Origin: Atrina japonica
Lineage: Eukaryota > Mollusca > Bivalvia > Pterioida > Pinnidae
Reading direction: 5' to 3'
Assembly: GCA_030159075.1 (NCBI GenBank)
Contig: BROG01000141.1
Span: forward strand, 1 to 64,000
DNA length: 64,000 bases
Shown here: positions 36,201 through 43,049 of the stretch, in pieces
How the letters are laid out: each line of letters opens with the position of its first letter
How positions within the stretch are numbered: the first letter of the stretch is position 1
Made by a program: the position numbers and the translations under genes
Notes under the pieces: generated by a model
The model's database searches: none
The model's input: only the letters and a program-made list of their open reading frames with translations
Told to the model about the DNA's origin: nothing

Positions 36201-39186
36201 ACCCTACAACCTAGTCCCATCTACACTCCTTGTTGTCTAGCATTATCTACACTCTACCACAGTCTTATCCACACCCCTGATGCCTAGCATTATCTTCACC
36301 CTACCACATAGTCCTATCTACACCCCTGATGTCTAGCAATATCTTCACCCTACCACATAGTCTTATCTATACCCCTGATGTCTAGCATTATCTACACCCT
36401 ACCACATCCTATCTACACCCCTGATGTCTAGCATTATCTACACCCTACCACTTAGTCTTATCTACACCCCTGATGTCTGCAATATCTACACCCTACCACA
36501 GAGTCCTATCTATACCCCTGATGTCTAGCATTATATATACCCTACCACAGAGTCCTATCTACACCCCTGATGTCTAGCATTATCTACACTCTACCACAGT
36601 CTTATCTATACCCCTGATGTCTAGCATTATCTACACCCTACCACGTAGTCTTATATACACCCCAGATGTCTAGCATTATCTACACCATACCACTTAGTCT
36701 TAGTATCTACACCCCTGATGTCTAGCATTATATATACCCTGCCACTTAGTCTTATATACCCCTCCCCTGATGATTACCATTATCTACATCTCTGAAAATA
36801 AGTCCCATCTACACCCACTGATGTCAGATATTAGATATGAAACATATACTCCAGTATGGCACTAGATTTGTGTGTCTGATACTGACCTCACACTCACACC
36901 TACATGTATCATCACACTAACTCAGGTATCAAAGCCAAAATCAACACCATATAAAATTACACCTACACCATGTCGATATCATCATGTCAATATCACAACA
37001 CTATCACTTATGAAATTTAAACTGTATAGGTATCTAAATCACAAGTACATAAAAAAACCCACTGTGAAACAGATTATATCTGAACAGTATGAACATACTA
37101 TTATATATTTTTGGTCCCCATTAAACAAGAGACATCATCTCCTTATCATGGGTCTCAAGCATACATGTTTTCTGGATGTATGTTAATCAATCTGTTGTGA
37201 AATACAGTCAAACGTGCATTAAAAGTCATCTGTGTATAAAGGGCACCTGCCTGTAAAGGTCATTCAAACATAAACCTCTTTACAGAGGCCACTTGTCTAT
37301 AATGACTGCTTTTGCCTGTTCCCTTGACTGGCCTTTATAGACAAGTTTGACTGTATGTACAGTGTGCATGTACATGCAGGTACAGTATCTGGCCACAAGT
37401 TGATGTCATTGTATGTAAATTGTGCATGTACACGTTGGTACAGTATCTGGCCATAAGTACATTGATGTCAACTAATGTGCAAACATAATCATAATAATGT
37501 ATCAATAAAATTTAATCTGTGCTTGATTATAATACAGATTGAGATTTTGCCTTTTGTTAATAAAAGTAGCATGGCATTGATCATTGCATTCAAGGTGTTG
37601 CCATGGTCTATTTTTATCAACGATTAACATGGCACACTTTAAAAGTTGTGACCTACCTATAACAACCTAAAAGAAGCAGATCATAATGAAATTATGTGAA
37701 AATGGATTATCTTGAAGAAATATTGGTGAAAAGATTGAAGTAATTTAAGGGGCAATCATCATCCAGAAAAATGATCAGAGAAAAACATGCAGATCAACCA
37801 GAATGTGTGAAAATTAAACCTAAAAGAGGAGGACCTCACATTTTCAGTAGCGGAAATGACCAGACCTGTTCTGAAAAACTGAACCATTTATAGACCAGTA
37901 AAATCTAACAAACCTAAATCATTATCTGATTTACATGAAAATTCATTTGAAGAAAGAATTTCTCCGACAATTTTTTTCGGCACACCTTTTAAAGAAAATC
38001 GAAATCAACAAGGTTATCATCTGTTGCCAAAGCAGAACAATTGCCCCATTTCATCACTGAATAAATCTCACTTGTGGTCTGGATGGAGGAAAACGAAATC
38101 AACATTTTGAAACAACCTTGTCAAAGGCCAGATACTAATATTATCGAAATTGTGTGGCATTCCATAAAACTCGAGTCTTTGCCAGTGGATAAAAGATATA
38201 AACAAAAAACACTACACATTTTTTCCCTGGTGCAGAGAAAATCTGGACCTCAATTGACTGAAGAGTGATTAAAACTTTATTATCATTAATTCCTGACAGT
38301 CTGAGGACAGTAATTAATGATAGTTGCTATATTAGTTAATAATGCAAAAATTAAGTCCTCCCCTTTAGCATTTATTGTTGAATTTTGACTTTGAAAAGCT
38401 GCATTTATCCCCCTCATATATCAAGAAGCACAAAATCCCTGTCTACTTTGTAAACTTTATTAAAACATGCACGGCCAAATATTGTCTGATTCACATAACT
38501 TGGCGGGGCGGAGTAACCTTTTGGTTATCGTACAGACTCACTTTTGGGCTATGAACATCTTCATGGGGGCACAGGGGGTGGGGGTGGGGGTGGGGCATTT
38601 ATTTCCCCACTGGATATTCATAGGTATGATGACAAATAAGATCAACTACTCTTACAAGTGTAATTTACATGTGGTTATGCATTATTACCTAAAATCTAAG
38701 CTCGTCTAGGTCAAGAAAGGGTTTACAAGACTCTACACCCCTGGGTTATATGGATTTCTACATTGTATGTGATGATCTTTAAAGACTACAAAACATCCTT
38801 TCATTCTTGAAGTTGAATGATCAGCTAATGTATGATGTATCAAATATATTGAGTACATGTACACTGTACATTTTTTAAATCAAATAAAAATTTTGAAAAG
38901 GAAATTGTGTAAATTCATTCAGATATGTCTTATTATGAATACAAAAGTGAAAGTCTCAATCCTGTAAAAGTGAGGGAGAAGGTCAAAATAAAATTGCATT
39001 AAAAAAAAAATAGACTAATATACCAAATTCAGAATCCCTTTTCTTGATTACTTAGAAGTTGTCTCCCTTACCTTTTGATTTCTTCCATGCCTGCCAGAGG
39101 TCGCTCACACTGATGAGTTTATCATTTCCATGGAAAATTGAAAGTCTTTCAAACCCTTCTGTATATTGTAACTCATCTCTCATAAA
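9733..39186 (-). CDS. STIM: STIM (stromal interaction molecule), partial multi-exon gene
   Basis: STIM is a single-pass ER membrane protein. It senses luminal calcium and, on store depletion, activates plasma-membrane Orai channels. I join minus-strand exons 39186-39072, 21499-21388, 19364-19249, 16141-15988, 15046-14956, 14502-14413, 13745-13581, 12789-12689, 11580-11444, 9997-9917 and probably 9761-9733. All introns are GT/AG and all phases agree; the total is 1191 nt, 396 residues plus stop. Domain order: hidden EF hand (about 1-38), SAM (40-114), membrane helix (about 123-141), coiled coil 1 (about 142-230), CAD/SOAR (about 238-345), acidic tail. The TM motif GGCWFAY, the SAM motif [24 protein letters not shown] and RWQQIE are family hallmarks. 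The signal peptide and canonical EF-hand exon are missing from the model and probably lie beyond 64000. Vertebrate STIM1 is about 685 residues; the short tail resembles that of insect STIM. Confidence 0.95.
9917..9997 (-). CDS. STIM: STIM exon: acidic tail
   Basis: 81 nt, residues 362-387. It starts [20 protein letters not shown] and ends DEDPNF. The acidic stretch fits the CRAC-modulatory acidic segment that follows SOAR in STIM1 (human DDVDDMDEE); this is by position, not strong identity. The acceptor is GATTTTAG and the donor is TTTG|GTAAGA, near consensus. If that donor is not used, the frame stays open to a stop at 9810 and adds [10 protein letters not shown] and about 24 more residues. 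That would be an alternative C-terminus with no family resemblance. Confidence 0.88.
10020..11285. repeat. Dispersed repeat in STIM intron
   Basis: The segment from about 10600 has the 'aggtcacaaggtcat' style of the 53-kb copy. It ends 'ggatggacagaccgacggac', then 'ctatagtcccccggtttcac'. A short MITE is inserted at 10690-10768. The 10020-10600 part is intron sequence I cannot classify. Confidence 0.5.
10690..10768. mobile_element. ~88-bp MITE (TTAACCCTTTC family), copy 1
   Basis: Starts 'ttaacccttttaatcctaag'; shares 'tctattgttaaaaccagtct' and 'attatggcatgtagggtt' with the copies at 18207-18296 and 18535-18622. Confidence 0.65.
11444..11580 (-). CDS. STIM: STIM exon: end of SOAR and start of tail
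   Basis: 137 nt, residues 316-360: [20 protein letters not shown], then [25 protein letters not shown] and NNPG match RWQQIEILCGFQIVNNPG of human STIM1, the last helix of SOAR. The acceptor is TTTTCAG and the donor is CAG|GTGAAT. The final G joins GT of the next exon to make glycine, giving DSGSTNS, close to MGSTRPN in human STIM1. Confidence 0.96.
12249..12272. repeat. Poly-G tract (24 G)
   Basis: An uninterrupted run in a STIM intron; G-quadruplex-prone, and prone to length error in assembly. Confidence 0.95.
12356..12548. mobile_element. MITE with ~55-bp inverted repeats
   Basis: Left arm 'atcttcccaagtcaaggctt', then 'tctgatttacgtcgttcctc'. The right arm is its inverse, ending 'catgacttgggaagat'. 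About 193 bp, in the intron between STIM exons 12689 and 11580. No reading frame. Confidence 0.85.
12689..12789 (-). CDS. STIM: STIM exon: basic cluster and apex of SOAR
   Basis: 101 nt, residues 282-314. It starts [19 protein letters not shown] and ends [14 protein letters not shown] corresponds to the KIKKKR Orai-contact cluster at 382-387 of human STIM1, with one lysine replaced by glutamine. The alignment is ungapped for 28 residues through DHKI. It places Leu296 (codon at 12747-12745) at human Phe394. The acceptor is TTTTCAG and the donor is GAG|GTAAAA. It ends in phase 2. Confidence 0.96.
13581..13745 (-). CDS. STIM: STIM exon: start of CAD/SOAR Orai-activating domain
   Basis: 165 nt in phase 0, residues 227-281: [13 protein letters not shown], then [20 protein letters not shown], then [11 protein letters not shown]. 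The WSPP..LQ.WLQYTYE stretch is closer to insect STIM (WSPPPQLQSWLQYTYE) than to vertebrate STIM1 (WYAPEALQKWLQLTHE). The acceptor is TTTTTGCAG and the donor is GAG|GTAAAA. The downstream junction after AKDE is where vertebrate STIM2 beta inserts eight residues. Without splicing, the frame reaches a stop after about nine codons. Confidence 0.97.
14040..14212. mobile_element. pogo-like MITE in STIM intron
   Basis: Starts 'agtagaacctgtcttgaaag' and ends 'tctctagacaggttccact', an imperfect inverted pair. The middle carries 'cagtggcagatggggtg', shared with 40060-40165. Confidence 0.7.
14413..14502 (-). CDS. STIM: STIM exon: coiled coil 1, distal part
   Basis: 90 nt in phase 0, residues 197-226. 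It runs [13 protein letters not shown] ... LAEKELEQ, against QEAQRLKELREG ... AEEELEQ in human STIM1. This is the part of coiled coil 1 that holds CAD/SOAR inactive at rest (family knowledge). The acceptor is TTTCAAAG and the donor is CAA|GTAAGA. Unlike the preceding exon, it is almost the human length (30 against 29 residues). Confidence 0.94.
14635..14825. repeat. Dispersed repeat, copy 1
   Basis: It shares 'tttggactcttctatttcaa', 'agtccacagtcagaatcc' and 'ctcctgaattatga' with 33535-33715, at moderate divergence. The ends resemble the TTAACTCATTC MITEs. Confidence 0.6.
14956..15046 (-). CDS. STIM: STIM exon: coiled coil 1, middle
   Basis: 91 nt, residues 167-196, starting [16 protein letters not shown] and ending DEIDLAK, which matches DEINLAK of human STIM1. 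It is highly charged and helical. The acceptor is ATTCTAG. The donor AAG|GTTGGT is weaker than the others, because it has T rather than A at the third intron base. It is phase-compatible with both neighbours. A small exon of 21 nt between this and the previous exon cannot be excluded. Confidence 0.93.
15050..15985. other. STIM intron, no feature recognised
   Basis: Sequence between two coiled-coil-1 exons. A short G-rich run lies near 15590. I saw no clear exon of 21 nt, although one would explain the missing heptad. Confidence 0.5.
15988..16141 (-). CDS. STIM: STIM exon: transmembrane helix and start of coiled coil 1
   Basis: 154 nt, residues 116-165. After KPNYVKDF comes a single hydrophobic helix, [19 protein letters not shown], with the Gly-Gly-Cys of the STIM family. 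Then come a basic juxtamembrane stretch ([11 protein letters not shown]) and the first heptads of coiled coil 1. The acceptor is TTTTACAG and the donor is GAAAA|GTAACA. The terminal AA joins A of the next exon to make lysine. The matching human region is nearly collinear through the MM pair. After that the mollusc protein is shorter by seven residues. Confidence 0.97.
16300..16475. repeat. 37-bp minisatellite
   Basis: Unit 'catgtaccatttgactacta' plus 'acatacaggaaatggct', about four copies. In the STIM intron between the SAM and TM exons. Confidence 0.9.
16500..16605 (-). mobile_element. SINE fragment (head missing)
   Basis: 'cacactcaaaagttttcagt', 'catggtggtggccagttttt' and 'gaagagaccaccggc' match the bodies of the SINEs at 32255-32475 and 53985-54205. 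Confidence 0.6.
16624..16745. repeat. CA-rich low-complexity tract
   Basis: Imperfect (CA)n with CGCA interruptions; the open frame across it on the minus strand is an artefact. Confidence 0.85.
17013..17378 (+). CDS. Unrecognised 121-residue open frame
   Basis: It lies in a STIM intron on the opposite strand. It starts [10 protein letters not shown] and ends [14 protein letters not shown]. The second half is rich in Cys, His, Asn and Tyr, and is less repetitive than chance frames nearby. An AATAAA overlaps the stop (GAATAAACACC), which could serve as a poly(A) signal. I see no domain, signal peptide or membrane segment, and no splice context. It may be chance, a decayed exon of a retrocopy, or part of an old transposon. 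Confidence 0.2.
   Translation: MKRRSYTMFHIFDNVFEHTFYHILIYMSWVKNHHCDSLYHFNTCTSLANDVVIFNEGVPWRSIIQNVSTDGVTSYDTEFHNIEEICRHNLAYDYTKYSYNEICGQRRCICHRFHNVEGWTE
18207..18296. mobile_element. ~88-bp MITE (TTAACCCTTTC family), copy 2
   Basis: 'ttaatcctttcaaccctgaa' to 'gtagggttgaaagggtaaa', inverted ends of about 17 bp. Nested in the 17817-18925 element. Confidence 0.8.
18535..18622. mobile_element. ~88-bp MITE (TTAACCCTTTC family), copy 3
   Basis: Same family in the opposite orientation: 'gaccctttcaaccctacata' to 'caggggtgaaagggttaa'. Confidence 0.8.
19072..19161. mobile_element. ~90-bp MITE (AACTCATTCACCCC family), copy 1
   Basis: 'aactcattcacctgtaaaga' to 'caggggttgatgagttaa'. The internal 'catttgaactgatttaagtc' is shared by all family members. 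Near the STIM exon at 19249. Confidence 0.85.
19249..19364 (-). CDS. STIM: STIM exon: second half of SAM domain
   Basis: 116 nt, residues 77-114, starting [14 protein letters not shown] and ending [10 protein letters not shown]. It matches the C-terminal SAM helices and the LFGPP linker to the membrane in human STIM1. The sequon NFT falls near the second glycosylation site of STIM1 (Asn171). The acceptor is TTTCAG and the donor is AAAG|GTAACGG. Its last G joins AA of the next exon to make glutamate. Copies of the same short MITE flank the exon on both sides (19072-19161 and 19412-19501), less than 100 bases from each splice site. Confidence 0.96.
19412..19501. mobile_element. ~90-bp MITE (AACTCATTCACCCC family), copy 2
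   Basis: 'taactcattcacccctaaag' to 'caggtgctgatgagtaaa', in the same orientation as the copy on the other side of the STIM exon. Confidence 0.85.
19502..20496. other. STIM intron with a coding-like degenerate stretch
   Basis: About 19670-20100 (plus) reads in pieces such as [20 protein letters not shown] and, later, [20 protein letters not shown], broken by stops and frameshifts. It may be a decayed retroelement; I could not name the family. Confidence 0.3.
20497..21370. repeat. 48-bp minisatellite in STIM intron
   Basis: Unit 'atctatgtaacccctgaggt', 'cataataggtcatccatgtc', 'tctgccct'; about 18 copies. Being a multiple of three, it leaves a 16-residue periodic frame open on the minus strand, which is not a gene. 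It ends within 20 bases of the donor of the SAM exon. Confidence 0.95.
21388..21499 (-). CDS. STIM: STIM exon: first half of SAM domain
   Basis: 112 nt, residues 40-75. It encodes [20 protein letters not shown] and what follows, the N-terminal helices of the luminal SAM domain that stabilises the resting sensor. The sequon NWT matches the glycosylation site at Asn131 of human STIM1 (family knowledge). The acceptor is CTTTGTAG and the donor is AAG|GTAAGTG, close to consensus. It ends in phase 2 with AG, which joins C of the next exon to make serine. The 48-bp minisatellite at 20497-21370 lies only about 20 bases past the donor, inside the following intron. Confidence 0.96.
21670..21790 (-). 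mobile_element. SINE fragment
   Basis: 'accaccaagaatttttcact' followed by 'aggtgaagtgccacaatt' matches 32815-32930. Truncated. Confidence 0.55.
21820..21910. mobile_element. ~90-bp MITE (AACTCATTCACCCC family), copy 3
   Basis: Opposite orientation: 'ctggtccaaatgtgtcttta' to 'ggggtaaatgagtaaa'. Confidence 0.75.
22010..22262. repeat. Degenerate 'gatatct' tandem region
   Basis: AGATATCT-type motifs recur about every 30 bases (for example near 22064, 22150, 22190 and 22250). Probably an old minisatellite. Confidence 0.5.
22350..22536. mobile_element. pogo-like MITE (CAAACTTGCATTAAAAG), copy 1
   Basis: 'gtagtcaaacttgcattaaa' to 'ttatagacaagtttaactgt'. The ends are inverted (TAGTCAAACTTG / CAAGTTTAACTG). 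A close relative lies at 37203-37357. Confidence 0.8.
22540..23458. other. STIM intron, nothing recognised
   Basis: AT-rich; a fragment near 22800-22880 ('agacagatggcctttataaa') resembles the pogo-like MITE above. Confidence 0.5.
23460..23819. mobile_element. MITE with inverted 'atcaggaaccag' ends
   Basis: The left end is 'atcaggaaccagttgt' and the right end is 'aacctggttcctgat'. A second inverted block is 'atttaaccctcgcttaaat' / 'atttaaatgagggttatat'. About 360 bp, no frame. Confidence 0.75.
24288..26383. mobile_element. Second interspersed element with GCTCACCT ends
   Basis: Starts 'aacaagaggcccaagtgggc', then 'ctaattcgctcacctga'; ends 'ccaggtgagccaaaa'. It has the same end logic as 1962-4961, but the body differs and includes long (TA)n. 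No coding region was recognised. Confidence 0.6.
24860..24999. repeat. (TA)n microsatellites
   Basis: Two long TA runs (about 24860-24909 and 24940-24999) with a 30-base interruption, inside the element. Confidence 0.95.
26384..27210. other. STIM intron, nothing recognised
   Basis: No feature supported. Confidence 0.5.
27215..31778. mobile_element. Possible 4.5-kb TIR element, decayed
   Basis: The left end has 'cgacggtt...gataacggtccgatagtccg'. The right end has, inverted, 'ctgacggtctgatagtccta', then 'tagtccgattt'. Inside, plus-strand 28640-28740 looks coding ([19 protein letters not shown]), as in helper proteins of some large DNA transposons, but soon hits stops. No transposase was recognised, and boundaries are approximate. 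The two ends may be unrelated fragments. Confidence 0.35.
27805..27915. mobile_element. ~90-bp MITE (AACTCATTCACCCC family), diverged
   Basis: 'aactcattcaactgacgccc', 'acacatttagactggt', 'aagagtccattggcgaatga'. Confidence 0.5.
31779..32254. other. Unassigned sequence
   Basis: The short plus-strand frame at 31921 (lysine/arginine-rich) has no supporting context. Confidence 0.4.
32255..32480 (-). mobile_element. SINE copy with degraded tRNA-like head
   Basis: The body has 'catatggtggcggagagttt' and 'caaagagaccaccagcc'. The right end, 'gggaatctgtgctgactaga', 'catgagagaaaacattagtt', corresponds to the tRNA-like head of the 53985-54205 copy. Confidence 0.7.
32815..33130 (-). mobile_element. tRNA-headed SINE, nearly full length
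   Basis: Read on the minus strand, it begins 'cttgcggtggtctagtagta', 'gattagttggttcgcaag', then a B-box-like 'gggttaaattcc', as in a tRNA-derived promoter. The body follows: 'ccaagtgcttgacatatgag', 'gtgaaagtcttgggtctttc'. RNA polymerase III transcription is inferred. Confidence 0.7.
33146..33255. repeat. (CAGA)n(TAGA)n tetranucleotide array
   Basis: About 12 CAGA-type units with interruptions, followed by about 14 TAGA units. Confidence 0.97.
33535..33715. repeat. Dispersed repeat, copy 2
   Basis: Homologous to 14635-14825: 'agtccattgtcagaattcaa', 'ctcctgaattatggctatag'. Confidence 0.6.
33778..36790. repeat. 3-kb, 49-bp minisatellite in STIM intron
   Basis: Unit 'acccctgatgtctagcatta', 'tcttcaccctaccacatagt', 'cctatctac'; about 60 copies. 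Variant endings 'cacttacgtcttatctac', 'cagagtcctatctac' and 'cacgtcctatctac' recur in order. The 33850-34320 part alternates 'cttacgtctt' and 'cgtcctat' units, a higher-order pattern. No coding potential. Confidence 0.97.
37203..37357. mobile_element. pogo-like MITE (CAAACGTGCATTAAAAG), copy 2
   Basis: 'acagtcaaacgtgcattaaa' to 'tatagacaagtttgactgta', with good inverted ends and TA flanks. Close to 22350-22536. Confidence 0.85.
37670..38275 (+). pseudogene. Decayed Tc1/mariner transposase
   Basis: The C-terminal stretch at about 38080-38270 reads [20 protein letters not shown] and [11 protein letters not shown]. This matches the WPAQSPDLNPIENVW..LK region around the third catalytic acidic residue of Tc1/mariner DDE transposases. 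Upstream pieces ([24 protein letters not shown]) fit earlier parts in shifted frames. Stops and frameshifts make it non-functional. Terminal inverted repeats were not identified. Confidence 0.7.
38280..38342. repeat. Short palindrome
   Basis: 'tatcattaattcctgac' pairs with 'cagtaattaatgata' about 20 bases on. It may be the end of the mariner copy. Confidence 0.4.
38445..38755. repeat. Dispersed repeat R, copy 1
   Basis: 'attgtctgattcacataact', 'tggcggggcgga', 'gttatgcattattacctaaa', 'ggtcaagaaagggttta' match 51955-52260 over their length. Confidence 0.8.
39072..39186 (-). CDS. STIM: STIM exon: end of EF region and hidden EF hand
   Basis: 115 nt in phase 0, residues 1-38 of the partial model. 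It opens with FMRDELQY, equivalent to FLREDLNY just after the canonical EF-hand loop of human STIM1. It then has [20 protein letters not shown], the hidden second EF hand that packs against the SAM domain. The acceptor is TTTGCAG and the donor is AAAG|GTAAGG. The last base G joins TT of the exon at 21499 to make valine, giving KVYNW as in the family. The next intron is about 17.6 kb. The canonical calcium-binding EF loop must lie on an upstream exon that I could not find in this window. Confidence 0.95.
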
Positions 39187-39911
39187 CTGCAAAGGATCAA
39201 CATAACAATTGTTTATATAGCTGATCAAATATTAGTATAATTCATATAAGAGAGAAAAGACATACACAACAAAACATTGCATATGATACGGTACATCATA
39301 TGAATTTATAGCGTCCAACAAACATCAGATTCTGAAAAAAATTAAAAAACATTGTTGATACATCTACATGTACATACATGTATGTTTAAAGTCACCATAC
39401 ATGAGTACTACATGTAACAGACAATTCTTTCTCCCTGCTGAAACTTTCCCTTTGGGGACTGCAGGCTAGTCAACTGGGGGAGGTGGGGGGAGGGATTGCC
39501 CAGACAGTTTTTCCCTCTGGGAAACTTTTGACTGAGGTTGGGAGAAAATTGGCTTAGCTAGTTTTTTCCCCTCAGGAAAACTTTTAAGATTGGCTATTAC
39601 ACTGATAGTTGATAACAGTCAGCATAAGTTATGCTCAGTGGACAAACAAAGTTTAAGTCAAATAATAACTCAGTCAAATTGAGAAATGTAGTGCTAAACC
39701 AACTGGCAAAGATGGGACAATGTTGGCTGATTTGTTAAAAACAAGACATGCCAAACTTTAGGCAAATATATTCTTTAAAATATTTTTTATCTTGTTTACT
39801 TGCTCAGCTAAGTGTAAGCAATGTATTTCATTCTTATTTTTCTGTTACAAGTATAGATCTATATTCCAATGTATCATGTATTTTGTGGCTCAAAAATGTG
39901 TTTCCACAAAC
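39187..39911. other. Probable STIM intron, nothing recognised
   Basis: Upstream of the first STIM exon found. No EF-hand-coding exon seen. Confidence 0.5.
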
Positions 39912-40053
39912 TACAGTAAAACCTGCTTTAGCGACCACCTGTATATAAAGTCCACCTGGTCACAAAGACTGTTTTTTGCTGTCCCCAATAGTACCATTTG
40001 TGTAAAGACCAGTTTTCTTGTGTCCCTAAAGAGGTCATTATATACAAGTTTCA
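39912..40053. mobile_element. pogo-like MITE (CAGTAAAACCTG)
   Basis: 'acagtaaaacctgctttagc' to 'tatacaagtttcactgta'. It has inverted ends with TA flanks, and contains 'ctgtccccaatagtaccatt'. Confidence 0.8.
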
Positions 40054-40059
40054 CTGTAT

Positions 40060-40165
40060 TCTAATAAAGTGGACCCTGTCTAAATGGGAGACCACTAGTG
40101 TTTTCTGATACCATATTTTGAAAACCACTTCATGGCAGATGGGGTGTCTTTCAAGACAGGTTCAT
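40060..40165. mobile_element. pogo-like MITE fragment
   Basis: 'agtggaccctgtctaaatgg' to 'tctttcaagacaggttcat'; shares 'atggcagatggggtg' with 14040-14212. Confidence 0.65.
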
Positions 40166-40479
40166 AAAAACCCATATAAGCAAAGATACATAGCAGGATC
40201 CAGCAAATGTTCTCAAACTTTATCTTTACTCCTTACCAAGATATTGACAGCTGTTAAGGAGAAACTTCAAAAATACTGTACAGTTGCTTATTCCAGAAGC
40301 TAAAAATGTGGATACTTAAAAATTCTAAACAGCTTTTAGTGCACATAATTTTTCTCGAATTCACAGTATCAAAACTTATGATTTCTGAACTCTTTACACC
40401 TACTATTCCACATAAAAAATTAAAAGAAAGGCTTTTTAGCATCATAGACAACTGCTTTTTCACTAAAGGTGGTACCCCG

Positions 40480-41330
40480 AAAATTTAAAGACTAGTGATT
40501 GGCATCAGGATACTTATTTCGTCAAACACCACTCTGATTCTGCACATAAGTATACTGAAGTTGATATAAAAAACATGCTGGAATAATAGACAATATATTT
40601 GTAATGTTGGAGACGTGTCTTTCAACAAACTGTCGGTATTCCTATGGGAACCAATTGTGCTCCTTTATTGGCCGACCTGTTCCTTTATTCATATGAAGCA
40701 GACTTCATTCAGACCACTGCTGAATCAAAAGAAGAAAAAGAGCGGTGTCCTTTAACAGACATTTAGATATATCGACGACGTTTTGATAATGACAATTTTC
40801 ATACATTGTCAATGCGATATATCAGCGAACTAGAATTAAAGATACAACAGAATCAAGTACACACGATACTTAGACATTTTACTTAATATACAGGAAATTA
40901 GCAACCAAGCATAGATAAACGCGACGATTTCGGTCCATCGTAAATTTTTCCACATTTAAGTAGTAATATCCCTCATCACCTGCATATGGAGTTATATTTC
41001 ACAAATGATCCGGCAGGGCGTGCACAACATATGAAGATTTCATATACAGAGGTAAACTACTCACTGACAAATTATTGACACAGGGATATCTAAGTCAACG
41101 TTCCGCAAATTTTATGGTCGGTAAATAGTCTTGTTTGCGACTACTCTGTTTCACTAAGTGAAATGTTGAGTTCTTTTTAATGGCGGTTGTTGAGACGTCT
41201 GTACCAATGTGACGAGGAACACTCCTCACGTGTTTCATTGGACATGACTGTGGACTCACGGCGGGTATTGTCGACAGGGGATGCTTACTCCTCCATGGCA
41301 CCTGATCCCAATGATGTATATCCATGATTT
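40480..41330 (+). pseudogene. Decayed Penelope-like reverse transcriptase
   Basis: Reading across frameshifts: HSDSAHKYTEVDIKNMLE, then FQQTVGIPMGTNCAPLLADL, FLYSYEADFIQ, a decayed IYRRRFDND (the YIDDV box), then SELELKIQQNQV and NIPHHLHMELYFTND. The GIPMGTNCAPLLADLFLYSYE block is characteristic of a Penelope-like group found in many aquatic animals (family knowledge). At least three frameshifts or stops. No GIY-YIG endonuclease part was recognised. The minus-strand frame at 41095-41325 is antisense to it. Confidence 0.75.
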
Positions 41331-41334
41331 GTAT

Positions 41335-42755
41335 CTATGGAATTTATACTTTGGTATCTGAGATTTTTATAGTTCAACTGTATTTCATTTGTCTGCACAG
41401 AATCCATTAGCTCATGGTCTGAGGTATTTTAGTATTTGATGTATAAAAGAGAAAACCATACCGGACAGGACAGAAATTTCAGGATAGAAATTGTATTGTC
41501 AAAAATATCAGGAATAATAAAATTTGAATATACAAAAGCAACAAGTCGTTGTCCTTCAAAAAAAGACAGCAATACATGGACCATAGGCATGTGTTTCAAA
41601 GAGAAACTTTATAGATTCTAGTTTGAAATAAAAATGTGTTTTCAAACATTCTTTTTAATCTTGACACATGCACAAAAATCATTACATGTCGTATTGTAAA
41701 AGCTGCAATGATGTATAATGGATATGGATGACCAAACCTCAAATGTTTGATTGAACCTTAGGATGGGAACAAATATTACTTTTTCCTACAGGGTGAAAAC
41801 TATTTGATGTACAGTTATCTTTTATGTAGGATGACAAATATTTATTTAGGATGGAAAATATCATTTACGTGCTCACGTAAAATCTTCAAGTGTATATTCT
41901 GAGGCAACTATTCATTTGGCACCTTTTTTGATAACGTTCTGTTAATGCAATATTAATTATTACTAACCCAATTGAAAATCATATAACTCTGGCACTTGAT
42001 TTCAAACTGATCAACTGGACATCTTGCGTGTGCTCAATCAAACTGGGATACAGGAAACTTTGAAATGTGTATAATTTTGTATGACCCGACGGCGAAATGT
42101 GCAGATACTGAGGCTTGCAACGGTTTCAAAGCCTACCCCGAAATATTTAGATTATATAATGCATTTTGTGTCTTCTTCCGCATACTGAGTGTCAATTATA
42201 GAGTCAGAAGTTTGACAGACCCTGATAGAACATTTACTAAAGACAAGTCGACCGATCGAGTGCACATAATTTATTCCCTATTTTTTATATAAAAGATTCC
42301 GACTTTTTTATAACAGAAAATAAGGAATATATTCCCCAGCGGTTTGCTATACCTATTTTCATGTAATTTCTGAATTGCCAATTTGTATTCTGTACGAGTT
42401 AACCAGCAACACCATAGATAAACATTATAGGTAAATGTCTATATTAGTGCCTCATTCCCCAGATCTTTCAATAAGATAATTAAATGTGATTAAAACAATT
42501 TTTTTAATACTTAAACAAAGTTCCACAGCGTTATCTTTGCTAGTGGGGCTTTAAACAGTCAAAATATGACAAAAAATTCTCACGTGAATGAACTATTTAG
42601 ATTCTTTGAAATCACACAGCTTGCTTGTTTGTTTGTTTTATTTGAAAACATGGCTGAACATGTTTTGCACTGTTTTGTCTCATCCTGTCACATGCAGGAG
42701 GTAATCGTCCCACATCTCATCTCACACAACCAGATGCTAACCGCGCTTCCTGTTG
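41335..42755. other. Unassigned sequence after the retroelement
   Basis: A plus frame at 42065-42292 (MCIILYDPTAKCADTEACNG...) is locally coding-like and may be a fragment of the same or another element. I cannot identify it. Confidence 0.3.
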
Positions 42756-42760
42756 AATGA

Positions 42761-43001
42761 AGGATATAAACTACTCATGTGACAATTGTATACATTTATT
42801 CTATTTATAGTATCTTGATAGGTTTTTAAAATCATCATACACCTCAGCTAGAAAACAATTTGTTTCGGTTCATTTTGGTGAAATTCTGGTCAATCTGTGA
42901 TTGGCATGAAGCATGCTGATTTAAAAGAGCCTATCAAGATACTAAAAAACCAAAAAATGTATACAAATTTTTTGTCATATGTGTAGTGTAGTTTATATCC
43001 T
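42761..43001. mobile_element. MITE with ~65-bp imperfect inverted repeats
   Basis: Left arm 'aggatataaactactcatgt', then 'gtatacattt' and 'tagtatcttgatagg'. The right arm mirrors it, from 'cctatcaagatactaaaaaa' to 'agtttatatcct'. No frame. Confidence 0.85.
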
Positions 43002-43049
43002 GAAGTTTAATAATATTATATATTTAAATATATTAATTTAATATTTTCC

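Noticed and set aside
42065..42292. 75-residue plus-strand frame MCIILYDPTAKC...
   Set aside because: Not recognised, and next to a decayed retroelement; insufficient support for a gene.
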